DNA from: Lachnospira sp900551945
GTDB lineage: Bacteria > Bacillota > Clostridia > Lachnospirales > Lachnospiraceae
Length of the DNA stretch: 64,000 bases
Assembly: GCA_048380335.1 (NCBI GenBank)
Contig: DBFCCI010000044.1
Coordinates: forward strand, 10,347-74,346
Reading direction: 5' to 3'
Positions 35,492 through 43,632 of this stretch are shown here, one piece after another. Position 1 is the first letter of the stretch; the number at the start of each line of letters is the position of its first letter. The position numbers were made by a program, and so were the translations under genes. Below the pieces are notes generated by a model. It worked only from the letters and a program-made list of their open reading frames with translations, was not told the DNA's origin and searched no databases.

Positions 35492-38017
35492 ATGAAGAAA
35501 AATTTTACAAGGACAGTAACAATCACAGCAACAGCAATGTTAATAGGTACAATGCCATTTACAGCGACAGGAGTATTAGCAACAGAAAGTAAGTATCCAG
35601 CAATAGCAACTTACAATGAAATTGCAACGCCACAGACTATTATATATGATGAATTAGAAGCAGTAGCACCACAAGCAGATGTTGAAATACCGGGAACAGA
35701 AGAGATTGCAACATCAGGTAAATGGGGAACTTGCGATTGGAACTTTGAAGACGGAGTATTGACTATTAGTGGCGGTGTTGGTACAAGCACAGCAATAAGT
35801 GATGGTGAATATGTCACAAGTAATGTTCCATGGGGTAAATTTCAAGATAAAATAACTAAGATAAATATAGAAGGGGAAATAACTTTTGAAGAAGGTACTT
35901 GTCTAGCAGATTGTTTTGAAGATAAATCTTTTACAGGCAGTCTTAAAGAAATTAATGGTTTAGATAAATTAGATACATCAAATGTAACTGATATGAGGTA
36001 TATGTTTTGGTATTGTAGATTATTAGAAAATTTAGATTTAAGTAAATGGGATACATCAAATGTAACAAACATGGGTTATATGTTTGTAAATTGTGAAGCA
36101 TTAGAAAACTTAGATTTAAGTAACTGGGATACATCAAATGTAACAGATATGAGTTGTATGTTTGAAGATTGTTATAGTTTAAAAACATTAGATGTAAGTA
36201 ATTTTAATACAAGTAAAGTTACAAATATGAGAGAAATGTTTTGTGGCTGTGAAAGTTTAAAAACATTAGATGTAAGTAGTTTTGATACGAGTCAAGTTAA
36301 AAATATGACTGAAATGTTTGGTGACTGTGAGAATTTAAAAACATTAGATGTAAGTAGTTTTAATACAAGTCAAGTAATTGATATGGGCTTTATGTTTTCA
36401 AATTGTAGTAATTTAGAAAGCTTAGACTTAAGTAAATTTGATACAAGTAATTTAAAAAGTATGTATAAGATGTTTTTAAATTGTCCAAGTTTGAAAGAAG
36501 TGTCTATGGATAACTTTAACACAACTAATTTAACAAGTATGACATCTGTATTTGAGGGTTGCAATAATTTAGAAATATTAGATTTAAGTAGTTTTGATTT
36601 GGGAAATGTAGAACATTCAGATAATTTTATTTTAAATTGTACAAATCTTAAAAAGTTAGTTATGCCTAAGAGTTTGGGAACTAAATACAAAGATACTATT
36701 ATTAATAATATCAAATCAGGAATGTCAGAAAATGTATCGTGGAAAGATAGAACAGATAATCAAGTATACAGTGGCAAACCAGATACACTTATTGAAAGCC
36801 ACAACTATGTAGTTACTGGTAGTGTATACGATAAAGACGAAGATGAAGACAATAATAATACAAGTAAAGACGATACTAACAAAGATAATAACAATACAAG
36901 CAAAGATGACACTAACAAAGATAATAATGACAACAATACAGGCAAAGATGACACTAACAAAGATAATAATAACAACAATACAGGTAAAGATGATATAAAT
37001 AATGACAACACAACAAAAGATGATACAAATAAAGACGATGTTAATAAAGACAACAATGATATTATCAATAACAAGTCTGGTTTATTACAAGCCGAAGATG
37101 GCAACTGGTATTACTATGTAAATGGCAATATTGACACAAGCTATGGTGGACTTGCACAAAATGATTACGGCTGGTGGAAAATAACTAATGGTACAGTTGA
37201 CTTTGCTTATAACGGAATTGCTGACAACCAGTACGGCTGGTGGTATGTAACAAATGGAACAGTAGACTTTAGCGCAAATGGTTTACAGTTTGATATAGGA
37301 ACAGATACATGGTGGTATTTTAATGGCGGAGCAATTGACTTTAGTTATACAGGACTTGCTGAAAATGAGTACGGTTGGTGGAAGATAACTGACGGAAAGG
37401 TGGACTTTACATATAATGGCTTAGGACTTAATGAGTATGGTTGGTGGAAAGTAACTAACGGTGCTGTAGATTTAAGTTATAATGGAATAGCAGAAAATGA
37501 GTATGGCTGGTGGAAAATAACAAATGGAACAGTAGACTTTAGCGCAAATGGCTTACAGTTTGATGAAGGAGCGGATAAGTGGTTTTATTTCAACAATGGA
37601 GCAATTGACCGCAGTTACACAGGACTTGCCGAAAATGATTACGGCTGGTGGAAGATAACAGATGGTACAGTAGATTTTAGTTATAATGGACTTGCTGAAA
37701 ATCAATATGGTTGGTGGTATGTAACTAACGGAACAGTAGACATTAACTATAATGGTGTTGCCGAAAATCAGTATGGTTGGTGGAAGATAACTAATGGTAC
37801 AGTAGATTTCACAGCTAATGGTTTAATATTTGACGCAGAAAAGAACGCATGGTTCTATTTTAACAATGGAGCAATTGATTTCTTATACGATGGACTTGCT
37901 GAAAATGAAAGTGGCTGGTGGAAGATAACAAACGGAACAGTAGACTTTGGCTTTAATGGACAAGCTGATAATCAGTATGGAACATGGAATGTAGTTAATG
38001 GTCATGTTGAAGTATAA
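35492..38017 (+). CDS. BspA-type leucine-rich-repeat surface protein
   Basis: This 841-aa secreted protein has a Sec signal (about 1-30). Next come about nine BspA/DUF285 leucine-rich repeats at about 155-370 (units such as WDTSNVTNMGYMF and LENLDLS). An Asp/Asn/Lys/Thr linker follows at about 445-530, made of tandem DDTNKDNNN-like units. About 14 aromatic wall-binding repeats end the protein (550-841; units like YGWWKITNGTVDFSYNGLA). The LRR part should bind host or microbial ligands, and the repeats attach it to the cell wall. The same wall repeats occur in the L,D-transpeptidase at 47102. It lies downstream of and divergent from the HTH gene. GAAAGGAG precedes the ATG. Confidence 0.9.
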   Translation: MKKNFTRTVTITATAMLIGTMPFTATGVLATESKYPAIATYNEIATPQTIIYDELEAVAPQADVEIPGTEEIATSGKWGTCDWNFEDGVLTISGGVGTSTAISDGEYVTSNVPWGKFQDKITKINIEGEITFEEGTCLADCFEDKSFTGSLKEINGLDKLDTSNVTDMRYMFWYCRLLENLDLSKWDTSNVTNMGYMFVNCEALENLDLSNWDTSNVTDMSCMFEDCYSLKTLDVSNFNTSKVTNMREMFCGCESLKTLDVSSFDTSQVKNMTEMFGDCENLKTLDVSSFNTSQVIDMGFMFSNCSNLESLDLSKFDTSNLKSMYKMFLNCPSLKEVSMDNFNTTNLTSMTSVFEGCNNLEILDLSSFDLGNVEHSDNFILNCTNLKKLVMPKSLGTKYKDTIINNIKSGMSENVSWKDRTDNQVYSGKPDTLIESHNYVVTGSVYDKDEDEDNNNTSKDDTNKDNNNTSKDDTNKDNNDNNTGKDDTNKDNNNNNTGKDDINNDNTTKDDTNKDDVNKDNNDIINNKSGLLQAEDGNWYYYVNGNIDTSYGGLAQNDYGWWKITNGTVDFAYNGIADNQYGWWYVTNGTVDFSANGLQFDIGTDTWWYFNGGAIDFSYTGLAENEYGWWKITDGKVDFTYNGLGLNEYGWWKVTNGAVDLSYNGIAENEYGWWKITNGTVDFSANGLQFDEGADKWFYFNNGAIDRSYTGLAENDYGWWKITDGTVDFSYNGLAENQYGWWYVTNGTVDINYNGVAENQYGWWKITNGTVDFTANGLIFDAEKNAWFYFNNGAIDFLYDGLAENESGWWKITNGTVDFGFNGQADNQYGTWNVVNGHVEV

Positions 38018-38050
38018 ATAATAGGTTAATATAATATAATTTTTTAAATA

Positions 38051-38136
38051 AAAAAGGCTGTAGTAGGTGATGTCAACTACAAAAGTTAGAACAAAAAACT
38101 AACTTTGTAAGTTACATCAGTGCTACAGTTTTTTTA
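38051..38136 (+). terminator. Long terminator of the adhesin gene
   Basis: GGCTGTAG pairs with CTACAG, and an inner stem pairs GATGTCAACT...GTTAG with CTAAC...AGTTACATC. TTTTTTT follows. Confidence 0.8.
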
Positions 38137-38266
38137 TTTATAAGAATAGTGAGTCAAATTTTTAGTTGAATAATAGGACTAGTTGAACTTACAATAAGTG
38201 GGGGAAATCTTATAACTTGTTGTAAAGCTTAGTAAGTTTATTAAATATTTATTAATTGACATAATT

Positions 38267-38300
38267 AAGGGCTGTTGTACAATTTAGTGCAACTGCCCTT
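38267..38300. terminator. Hairpin with GGGCTGTTG base
   Basis: AAGGGCTGTTGTAC pairs with GTGCAACTGCCCTT around a short loop. It lies between convergent genes. Confidence 0.65.
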
Positions 38301-38393
38301 TAAAATTTATGCAAATAATGATACAAAGTTTGTGCTTACGCATACATGATTGCAACGAAAACTTGAAAAACTTACAGAGAGAGCTTCTTATAG

Positions 38394-39002
38394 TTATTTT
38401 GTAGATTTCATATCAAACTCTGGGTTAAAAGCATAGAAATTCTTTGAGTTGAGATTGTCTTGAATAATTGAAAGACCTTCACCAAACCTTTGAAAATGTA
38501 CAATTTCTCTTGCACGAAGGAACTTTAATGGTTCAAGAACATCTGGGTCATCGACAAGTCGTATAAGATTATCGTAAGTTGTACGGGCTTTTTGTTCTGC
38601 TGCCATATCTTCAAAAATATCTGTTATAGCATCACCTTTTGACTGAAATTCGCAGGCGTTAAATGGTATTCCACCAGCCGCTTGTGGCCATACACCGGCA
38701 GTATGGTCAACATAATATGCTTCAAATGGCGTTCCCTTTATCTGTTCCATTGTGAGATTTCTTGTGAGCTGATGTACCATAACACTGACCATTTCTAGGT
38801 GATTAAGTTCTTCTGTCCCAATATCTGTAAGTAATGAAGCCACTTGCCTATATGGCATTGAATATCTTTGTGAAAGATAACGCATTGCTGCACCACTTTC
38901 GCCATCAGGTCCACCATATTGACTTATAATCATAGCCGCTAGGGTGGGATTAGGATTTTTTATATTTATAGGATATTCAAGCCTTTTTTCATAATTCCAC
39001 AT
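38394..39002 (-). CDS. cotJC: Spore coat protein CotJC (manganese-catalase family)
   Basis: This 202-aa protein of the Mn-catalase family is found in spore coats. Metal-ligand Glu/His pairs are visible: PDGESGAAMRYLSQRY, GTEELNHLEMV, EDMAAEQKARTTYD, and AREIVHFQRFGE. It is the last gene of cotJABC. GGAGG precedes the ATG. In Bacillus the operon is transcribed in the mother cell during sporulation; a similar timing here is inferred. Confidence 0.93.
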   Translation of the reverse strand: MWNYEKRLEYPINIKNPNPTLAAMIISQYGGPDGESGAAMRYLSQRYSMPYRQVASLLTDIGTEELNHLEMVSVMVHQLTRNLTMEQIKGTPFEAYYVDHTAGVWPQAAGGIPFNACEFQSKGDAITDIFEDMAAEQKARTTYDNLIRLVDDPDVLEPLKFLRAREIVHFQRFGEGLSIIQDNLNSKNFYAFNPEFDMKSTK

Positions 39003-39038
39003 ATATATCCTCCATATATCTAAATAATAAAAAATAAA

Positions 39039-39548
39039 TTATTGAACTTCCCAAGGCATAGGCGTTGAAACCCAAGTCCAGTAGTTTTTACTTTCAATAT
39101 TAAAATAGTTAAGCGGGCCAAAGTTTTCAGCATAATAATCCATCATTTTTAAAAATTCATCACGCATTTGAGAATAATATTCAATAGCTTCTGTGTCGTC
39201 AGGGTGAGTGTCAAGGTAAAGAATACTTTCTGTAATAACAAAACCGAGTTCATATATATTTTGCATACATCTTTTTTGGTCCATACGCATAGTGTCTGGC
39301 ATACGATTTTCATTATTACGGTCACAATCCATGCAAGCAGGACTTCTCATATCAGTCTTTGAAATATCACTATTATAACGGTTATTTTGCGACATTCTTC
39401 TTTGAGAATTAGATTGTCTTTGCATATTTCTTTGACATGAATTGCATTGAGAATTATTTCTTGCTTGATTAGAATTAGCATAAGAATTGTTCATATTTCT
39501 CATGCCAGAACGTCCCATATTTTTATTAATAAGTCTTGCGTCATTCAT
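39039..39548 (-). CDS. cotJB: Spore coat protein CotJB with long N-terminal extension
   Basis: The C-terminal 80 residues are the CotJB domain (MQNIYELGFVITESILYLDT, then YFNIESKNYWTWVSTPMPW). In front is an unusual extension of about 90 residues, rich in Asn, Gln, Arg, Ser and Met, with two CxxC pairs (CNSCQ and CMDC) and a further Cys. Ordinary CotJB is about 85-90 aa. The start ATG overlaps the stop of cotJA (ATGA), so the extension is translated rather than a mis-called start. The Cys pairs could cross-link in the coat. Confidence 0.85.
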   Translation of the reverse strand: MNDARLINKNMGRSGMRNMNNSYANSNQARNNSQCNSCQRNMQRQSNSQRRMSQNNRYNSDISKTDMRSPACMDCDRNNENRMPDTMRMDQKRCMQNIYELGFVITESILYLDTHPDDTEAIEYYSQMRDEFLKMMDYYAENFGPLNYFNIESKNYWTWVSTPMPWEVQ

Positions 39549-39700
39549 CTTTTTCTTCCCCCTTTAAATGGTTTATTGAGTTCCTCAAATAATGTTCCAT
39601 TTTTCAAGGCTTCTTGACGTTTATAAATATTCTGCCATTTTTGCCAGGGCACATAAGCCATAACAAGCACTTGTTCAGAACAGTTGTATTTATTATTCAT
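39545..39700 (-). CDS. cotJA: Spore coat associated protein CotJA
   Basis: This 51-aa protein is too short for most ORF cut-offs but matches the CotJA pattern: SEQVLVMAYVPWQKW near the start, then EALKNGTLFEELNKPF. It overlaps the start of cotJB by 4 nt (ATGA), so the two are translationally coupled. In Bacillus CotJA is required to place CotJC in the coat. A weak AAGG precedes the ATG. Confidence 0.88.
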   Translation of the reverse strand: MNNKYNCSEQVLVMAYVPWQKWQNIYKRQEALKNGTLFEELNKPFKGGRKR

Positions 39701-39758
39701 TTTTTTACTGCCTTATACAACATAATCACTAATAGTATATGTGTTTTGTGGGAATGTG

Positions 39759-39788
39759 TTAAAAAAGCACCACTAAGGGTGCTTAAAA
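39759..39788 (-). terminator. Terminator of the small-gene cluster
   Basis: AAGCACC pairs with GGGTGCTT, and on the minus strand the stem is followed by TTTTTT. It ends the three-gene cluster at 39790-40397. Confidence 0.75.
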
Positions 39789-39789
39789 A

Positions 39790-39954
39790 TTATAGGCTTA
39801 ATATAAACTTTTCTCGTTCATCACTTAAACGACGATATTCTTCTAAGGCTTTTTTTGCTTGTTCTGGTGCATCTTCTATTAATTCACCATTCTTAACATA
39901 TGGTTCTATTTTTTTCCATAATTTATCCATCTCAGGGGTGTCTTGTAATCTCAT
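39790..39954 (-). CDS. Tiny charged protein, third of a small-gene cluster
   Basis: This 54-aa polypeptide starts MRLQDTPEMDKLWKKIEPY and is followed by an acidic helix-forming tail (PEQAKKALEEYRRLSDERE). AAAGGA lies 6 nt before the ATG and a terminator lies right after the stop, both of which support a real gene. No family is recognised. It resembles in size and charge the second gene of the cluster. Confidence 0.6.
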   Translation of the reverse strand: MRLQDTPEMDKLWKKIEPYVKNGELIEDAPEQAKKALEEYRRLSDEREKFILSL

Positions 39955-40003
39955 ATTTTTTCCTTTAACTTAATTTTAGTATTATATTTATTTAGAGTTT
40001 ATG

Positions 40004-40195
40004 TCATGTTTTTTTTAACATTTTATTTTTTCGATTTCTTTGAATAACAGCACATCTAAAAGCTTTTATCATAGTAGGAGAAAGTTCTGGACAATCTTCA
40101 TCAAACACAATAGGATTCTTTTTTGCTTCTTCAATTTCTTTGTTTTGTTCTTCAGTTAAGTTTTGGTTTGGTTCAGTAATATATATTTTAACCAT
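40004..40195 (-). CDS. Tiny antitoxin-like protein, second of the cluster
   Basis: This 63-aa polypeptide contains LTEEQNKEIEEAKKNP and then the acidic IVFDEDCPELSPTMIKAF with a basic end. The pattern of an acidic DEDxPELxPxM core is common in small clostridial proteins that sit in toxin-antitoxin-like pairs, but I cannot name a family. It lies 7 nt downstream of the first gene of the cluster, so they are cotranscribed. Confidence 0.6.
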   Translation of the reverse strand: MVKIYITEPNQNLTEEQNKEIEEAKKNPIVFDEDCPELSPTMIKAFRCAVIQRNRKNKMLKKT

Positions 40196-40202
40196 AGTAC
40201 AC

Positions 40203-40397
40203 CTACTTTTTTAAAGGGGTTATTAGTTCAATTTCATTTCTTTTACATTCATATAATGCCCAGCGATTTTTATCATCTGTTGTGTTTTCTTCGTCATCTT
40301 CTATTGTATAAATACAACCATTTTCTAAATTGGCTATATCAACAATTATGCCTGTTTTCCCATTTTTTTTAATCTTAACTCTATCATATAAATTCAT
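40203..40397 (-). CDS. Small SH3-like protein next to the CRISPR array
   Basis: This 64-aa beta-rich protein (DRVKIKKNGKTGIIVDI, then CIYTIEDDEEN and ALYECKRNEIELI) has the look of a small SH3-like barrel such as the DUF4926 group. Its GGAG site is at 40408-40412, touching the last, degenerate repeat of the CRISPR array, which begins at 40413. There is no space for a separate promoter except inside the array. The function is unknown. Confidence 0.6.
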   Translation of the reverse strand: MNLYDRVKIKKNGKTGIIVDIANLENGCIYTIEDDEENTTDDKNRWALYECKRNEIELITPLKK

Positions 40398-40412
40398 TTA
40401 AAGATTACTCCT

Positions 40413-40900
40413 GTTTAATACATCTTATGTTGTTGTTTAACGGCACGAAATGCTCAAGAGGGTACAGAGTTATATTTGTTTCAATACATCTTATGTTGTT
40501 GTTTAACCGATACATTCCGAAAGTAGGTTTTAAATGTTGTTGTTTCAATACATCTTATGTTGTTGTTTAACATATAAAGATAAGAGAAGTATAGCACAGA
40601 AAGGAATGGTTTCAATACATCTTATGTTGTTGTTTAACTTATTCCACTAATTCTATTTCATATCTTTCACACGTTTCAATACATCTTATGTTGTTGTTTA
40701 ACGGAAATGTCCACCTGCTTTTTGTTCCAGAACGTAGTCGTTTCAATACATCTTATGTTGTTGTTTAACGGTCTTCTGTGGATAAATTACCTTTGGTCTT
40801 GCCGTGTTTCAATACATCTTATGTTGTTGTTTAACAACATGTCAGATAGACTTTTATTATTTTCTTTAGCGTTTCAATACATCTTATGTTGTTGTTTAAC
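40413..40900 (-). CRISPR. CRISPR array, 8 repeats and 7 spacers
   Basis: Eight copies of a 30-nt repeat (starting GTTTCAATAC and ending TTGTTTAAC on the plus strand) begin at 40413, 40478, 40542, 40609, 40673, 40740, 40806 and 40871. The spacers are 34-37 nt. The leftmost copy lacks one base, as expected for the trailer end. Read on the minus strand the repeat ends in ATTGAAAC, the usual 5' handle of type I/III crRNAs. Both signs place the leader on the right and transcription on the minus strand. No cas genes occur in the window. Confidence 0.97.
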
Positions 40901-41188
40901 TAACGTTTTTAAGCCATTTTCTAAAATTGGATTTCTTTCTATGCCCCTATTCTACACCATTCCTTGAAAAATTACCAGCGTTTTTTGTGAAAGTTTTTTT
41001 GTTATTAAAAATTACTGTAATGTAGCTTATTTACTGCCTTTATATAGTTTTATAGTTGCTTTTTAGCTGGTAAAATTTTATAATGAAATTCAAGTGATTA
41101 TTAAAAATATAATTAAGCAATAACAACAAAGTTACTAATGTATAAAAGTGAATTTAAAGTTTAATATTATTATTTGGAGGAAGTTATT
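40901..41188. other. CRISPR leader region and upstream gap
   Basis: This AT-rich stretch lies on the leader side of the array. On the minus strand a TAGAAT, about 60 nt from the first repeat, could be a -10 box, with a weak -35. No gene is seen up to the DUF6062 start. Confidence 0.5.
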
Positions 41189-41905
41189 TTGAAAGAGAAG
41201 ATATATACAATACCAGTAAATGACGCATTTAATTCAGATTGCGAATGTCCGATTTGTTCAATGAGAAAGAAGCTTGAGGAGTCGGCGGTGGAGTTTACAA
41301 TGGGACCTAGCTATATGGAAGATGATATAAGAGCTAAGACTGATGAGATGGGTTTTTGTGAAAAGCATATGATACAAGTTTATAATAAAGAAAATAGATT
41401 AGGCTTTGCACTTGTTATGAAAACCCATCTTGATAAGGTCATATCTGATATAGAAAATATTTCAAAAGAGCCAGTAAAGTCAAAGGGGTTATTTAAAAAG
41501 GCAGAACAACCACAAGTGTGTGATTATATTAATAATCTCAATTCAAAATGTTTCGTATGTGAAAAGATTGAAGGAACTTTTCAACGATATATAGATACAG
41601 TGTTATATTTGTATAAATCGGACATGGATTTTAAAACTAAATATGAAAATAGCAAAGGTTTTTGTACAACACATTATGGCCTTTTAATTGATATGGCGAA
41701 AGATAAATTATCAGGTAATGTGCTTAATGAATTTATAAGCACTACTAATAAACTTTATCTTGAAAATATGAAAAGAGTTAGAGATGATGTGGAATGGTTT
41801 ATTAATAAGTTTGACCACAAATATGCTGATGAACCCTGGAAAAATGCAAAGGACTCGCTAGTGCGTGCAATGGTTAAGGACTCATCAATATTGCAAGATG
41901 AATAA
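41189..41905 (+). CDS. DUF6062-family protein
   Basis: This 238-aa protein has three Cys-rich patches: DCECPICSMRKK near the N-terminus, KCFVCEKIEGTF in the middle, and FCEKHM and FCTTHYG, which suggest paired zinc sites. It is conserved in Lachnospiraceae and has no known function. The start is most likely TTG at 41189, because GGAGG lies 8 nt before it; an earlier TTG at 41174 overlaps that site. There are no membrane segments. Confidence 0.75.
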   Translation: MKEKIYTIPVNDAFNSDCECPICSMRKKLEESAVEFTMGPSYMEDDIRAKTDEMGFCEKHMIQVYNKENRLGFALVMKTHLDKVISDIENISKEPVKSKGLFKKAEQPQVCDYINNLNSKCFVCEKIEGTFQRYIDTVLYLYKSDMDFKTKYENSKGFCTTHYGLLIDMAKDKLSGNVLNEFISTTNKLYLENMKRVRDDVEWFINKFDHKYADEPWKNAKDSLVRAMVKDSSILQDE

Positions 41906-42337
41906 AAAAATAACTAAGAATTGTATTTAAAATATATTAAATAAATATTGAGTACTATGGAGTAGACTTTTAGTAGATAAAATATTCAAAAAAGGTTTTA
42001 GTTTAGAAATAATATAAGTGAATTTGCATAGTTTAACATTGTAAAATAAGCTCTATAATTCTATTATGATAAATAAATAATAGAATTATAGACTTACTTA
42101 TATTTTTACAAACAACGAGCTAGATTGTGTATAGTACTGACACTCCAACGGTTAAAGCTCGTTGGGTTCTTATATACGACCACTTTCAAATATACTCGAA
42201 AGCATATAAGACTAATGATTTTCTATAGGACTTTCACCATCAAAGATACCAATGTATCCATTAACGATAGTATAAGGCTTGTGTCGAAATCTATATTTAT
42301 TAGAGCACATTATTTAAAATATAATATCCCATTGATT
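41906..42337. other. Convergent gap carrying the IS relic
   Basis: Apart from the IS right-end relic, this AT-rich gap has only a weak palindrome (TCTATAATTCTATTATG with TAATAGAATTATAGA, 42051-42093), which may end DUF6062 transcription. Confidence 0.45.
42115..42310 (-). mobile_element. Right-end relic of an IS200/IS605-like element
   Basis: On the minus strand 42310-42212 encodes a short protein tail (KYRFRHKPYTIVNGYIGIF, then DGESPIENH and TAG). About 95 nt of non-coding sequence follow, with a perfect stem CCAACG/CGTTGG and a larger AACGAGC/GCTCGTT pairing. This is the layout of a tnpB 3' end followed by its guide-RNA scaffold and right end. The same tail is found decayed at 30410-30510. 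The rest of the element is gone; it abuts the 3' end of the transglutaminase-like gene. Confidence 0.5.
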
Positions 42338-43480
42338 TTAATATGAAAATATTATTGTATAAAGTGTATAGTCGTGGCGTGATGTGTTTTTATAGTAGTA
42401 TGAAAGACTTTTGTTTACATTGTCAAATGCTGATGTAATATCAAGTGGTATTCTTGATGTAAATTCTATATATTCAGAATTTTCATTAACCGCAGATGTG
42501 ACAAGCTTACTAAGTTCGTTGTCACTTGTAATATTAGGTATATTAGCGATATTTATATAAGAATATTTAGTTCCATTTGCTTCTGCTGTTTTGTAATTCC
42601 AACTGTGGTCAATGCCTATATCATTGTCAGTTATATTAAAATATCCATGTTCTATATAAATGTCATTACCATTTACAGGGTCGTCCCAAGTCACATCGGT
42701 GTGATACCATTCACCATCAAGACAAACCATGTTCCAAATATGCTTTTCACCTTTAGCCGTACCAGATACAGTCGTGTTTTCAATGCCAAGAAAGTCCATA
42801 AATGTCTTAAAAGCTTCAGTATATCCACTACATACCGCAGTACCATTTATAATAGCATTGTAGGCGTATTTATTACCTGCAATTCCATCCGTATATGTTA
42901 TATGAGATACTAAATAATCGTGTATAGCAAGTTCATTTTCCCAATCAGAATTACTACTTGAAGTTACTTGTGACAGTATATTAATGTAACTATTGTAAAG
43001 CTCAAGTTGTTTGTCGTCTAACAATGATGTATCATTGTGCTTAAAAGCATAACTTATCGGATAGTTATCCCAGTAATCAAGAAAAATTTCAAGAATATTT
43101 GTTGAACCAGATTGTTTTAAAGTACATTGTATTTGAGTTAATCCGGCAATTGTATGAATAAGTTCATCGGCGTCAAAAATACTACTGTCGGTTGTATATA
43201 ATGTACACGATGTAAGGTTATGCTCCATAGTGTCAATAATTTTTTCAATAAGTTCGTCTTTTGAAGAAATATATTGTTTTTCAGAACTATCTTTGGAAAC
43301 AATATTTGTTTGTGATAATACATTATTAATATTGTCTGGCAAAATGTTATTGCAACCTGAAAGTGTTAAGCATAAAATAAAAGGTGCTATATATGTGCAG
43401 GGCTTAAAATATTTTTTATGCTTAATAGAATTATATTTTTTGTTTTGTATATGAAAGTGCTTGTTGATATTATCTGTCAT
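42338..43480 (-). CDS. Lipoprotein with transglutaminase-like domain
   Basis: This 380-aa protein has a long basic N-terminus, a hydrophobic segment and a lipobox (LCLTLSGC). The C-terminal domain is transglutaminase-like, with catalytic Cys in NGTAVCSGYTEAF, His in KGEKHIWNMV and Asp in WYHTDVTWDDP. Such surface domains may act as peptidases or cross-linkers on the cell wall. GAGG lies 6 nt before the ATG. It is divergent from the DNA glycosylase gene. Confidence 0.85.
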   Translation of the reverse strand: MTDNINKHFHIQNKKYNSIKHKKYFKPCTYIAPFILCLTLSGCNNILPDNINNVLSQTNIVSKDSSEKQYISSKDELIEKIIDTMEHNLTSCTLYTTDSSIFDADELIHTIAGLTQIQCTLKQSGSTNILEIFLDYWDNYPISYAFKHNDTSLLDDKQLELYNSYINILSQVTSSSNSDWENELAIHDYLVSHITYTDGIAGNKYAYNAIINGTAVCSGYTEAFKTFMDFLGIENTTVSGTAKGEKHIWNMVCLDGEWYHTDVTWDDPVNGNDIYIEHGYFNITDNDIGIDHSWNYKTAEANGTKYSYINIANIPNITSDNELSKLVTSAVNENSEYIEFTSRIPLDITSAFDNVNKSLSYYYKNTSRHDYTLYTIIFSY

Positions 43481-43592
43481 ATAAAACCTCGCTTATAATA
43501 AGTGATATTATTAACGGTACATTAGTACTAATATAAATATAACAGATAATAAGTATTTAGTCACGTTAAATTAGAGTTATAGTTAAATAATA

Positions 43593-43615
43593 AAGTAATT
43601 GCAAATATTTACTTA
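43593..43615. repeat. 23-bp palindromic motif, copy
   Basis: AAGTAATTGCAAATATTTAC is a variant of the motif at 17987, here directly upstream of the glycosylase RBS. Confidence 0.4.
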
Positions 43616-43632
43616 AATTAAAGGAGAAGAAT

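Larger units (their letters stand above)
38018..38393. other. Gap between the adhesin and cotJC, with two terminators
   Basis: No gene is seen. The region holds the two long hairpins listed separately. A 37-nt stretch near 38308-38345 resembles one at 4312-4350; both are downstream of minus-strand genes. Confidence 0.5.

Noticed and set aside
39614..39973. Plus-strand reading frame of 119 codons near cotJ
   Set aside because: It is antisense to cotJA and the 54-aa gene, both of which have RBS and family or context support.
40707..40967. Reading frame of 86 codons across the right half of the CRISPR array
   Set aside because: It is made of translated repeats and spacers and contains no protein-like sequence outside them.
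42125..42346. Plus-strand reading frame of 73 codons after DUF6062
   Set aside because: The conserved information is on the minus strand, as a tnpB-like tail and structured right end.
40398..43480. cas genes near the CRISPR array
   Set aside because: DUF6062, the transglutaminase-like gene and the tiny genes have no Cas motifs; nothing else in the window resembles Cas1, Cas2, Cas3, Cas9 or Cas10.
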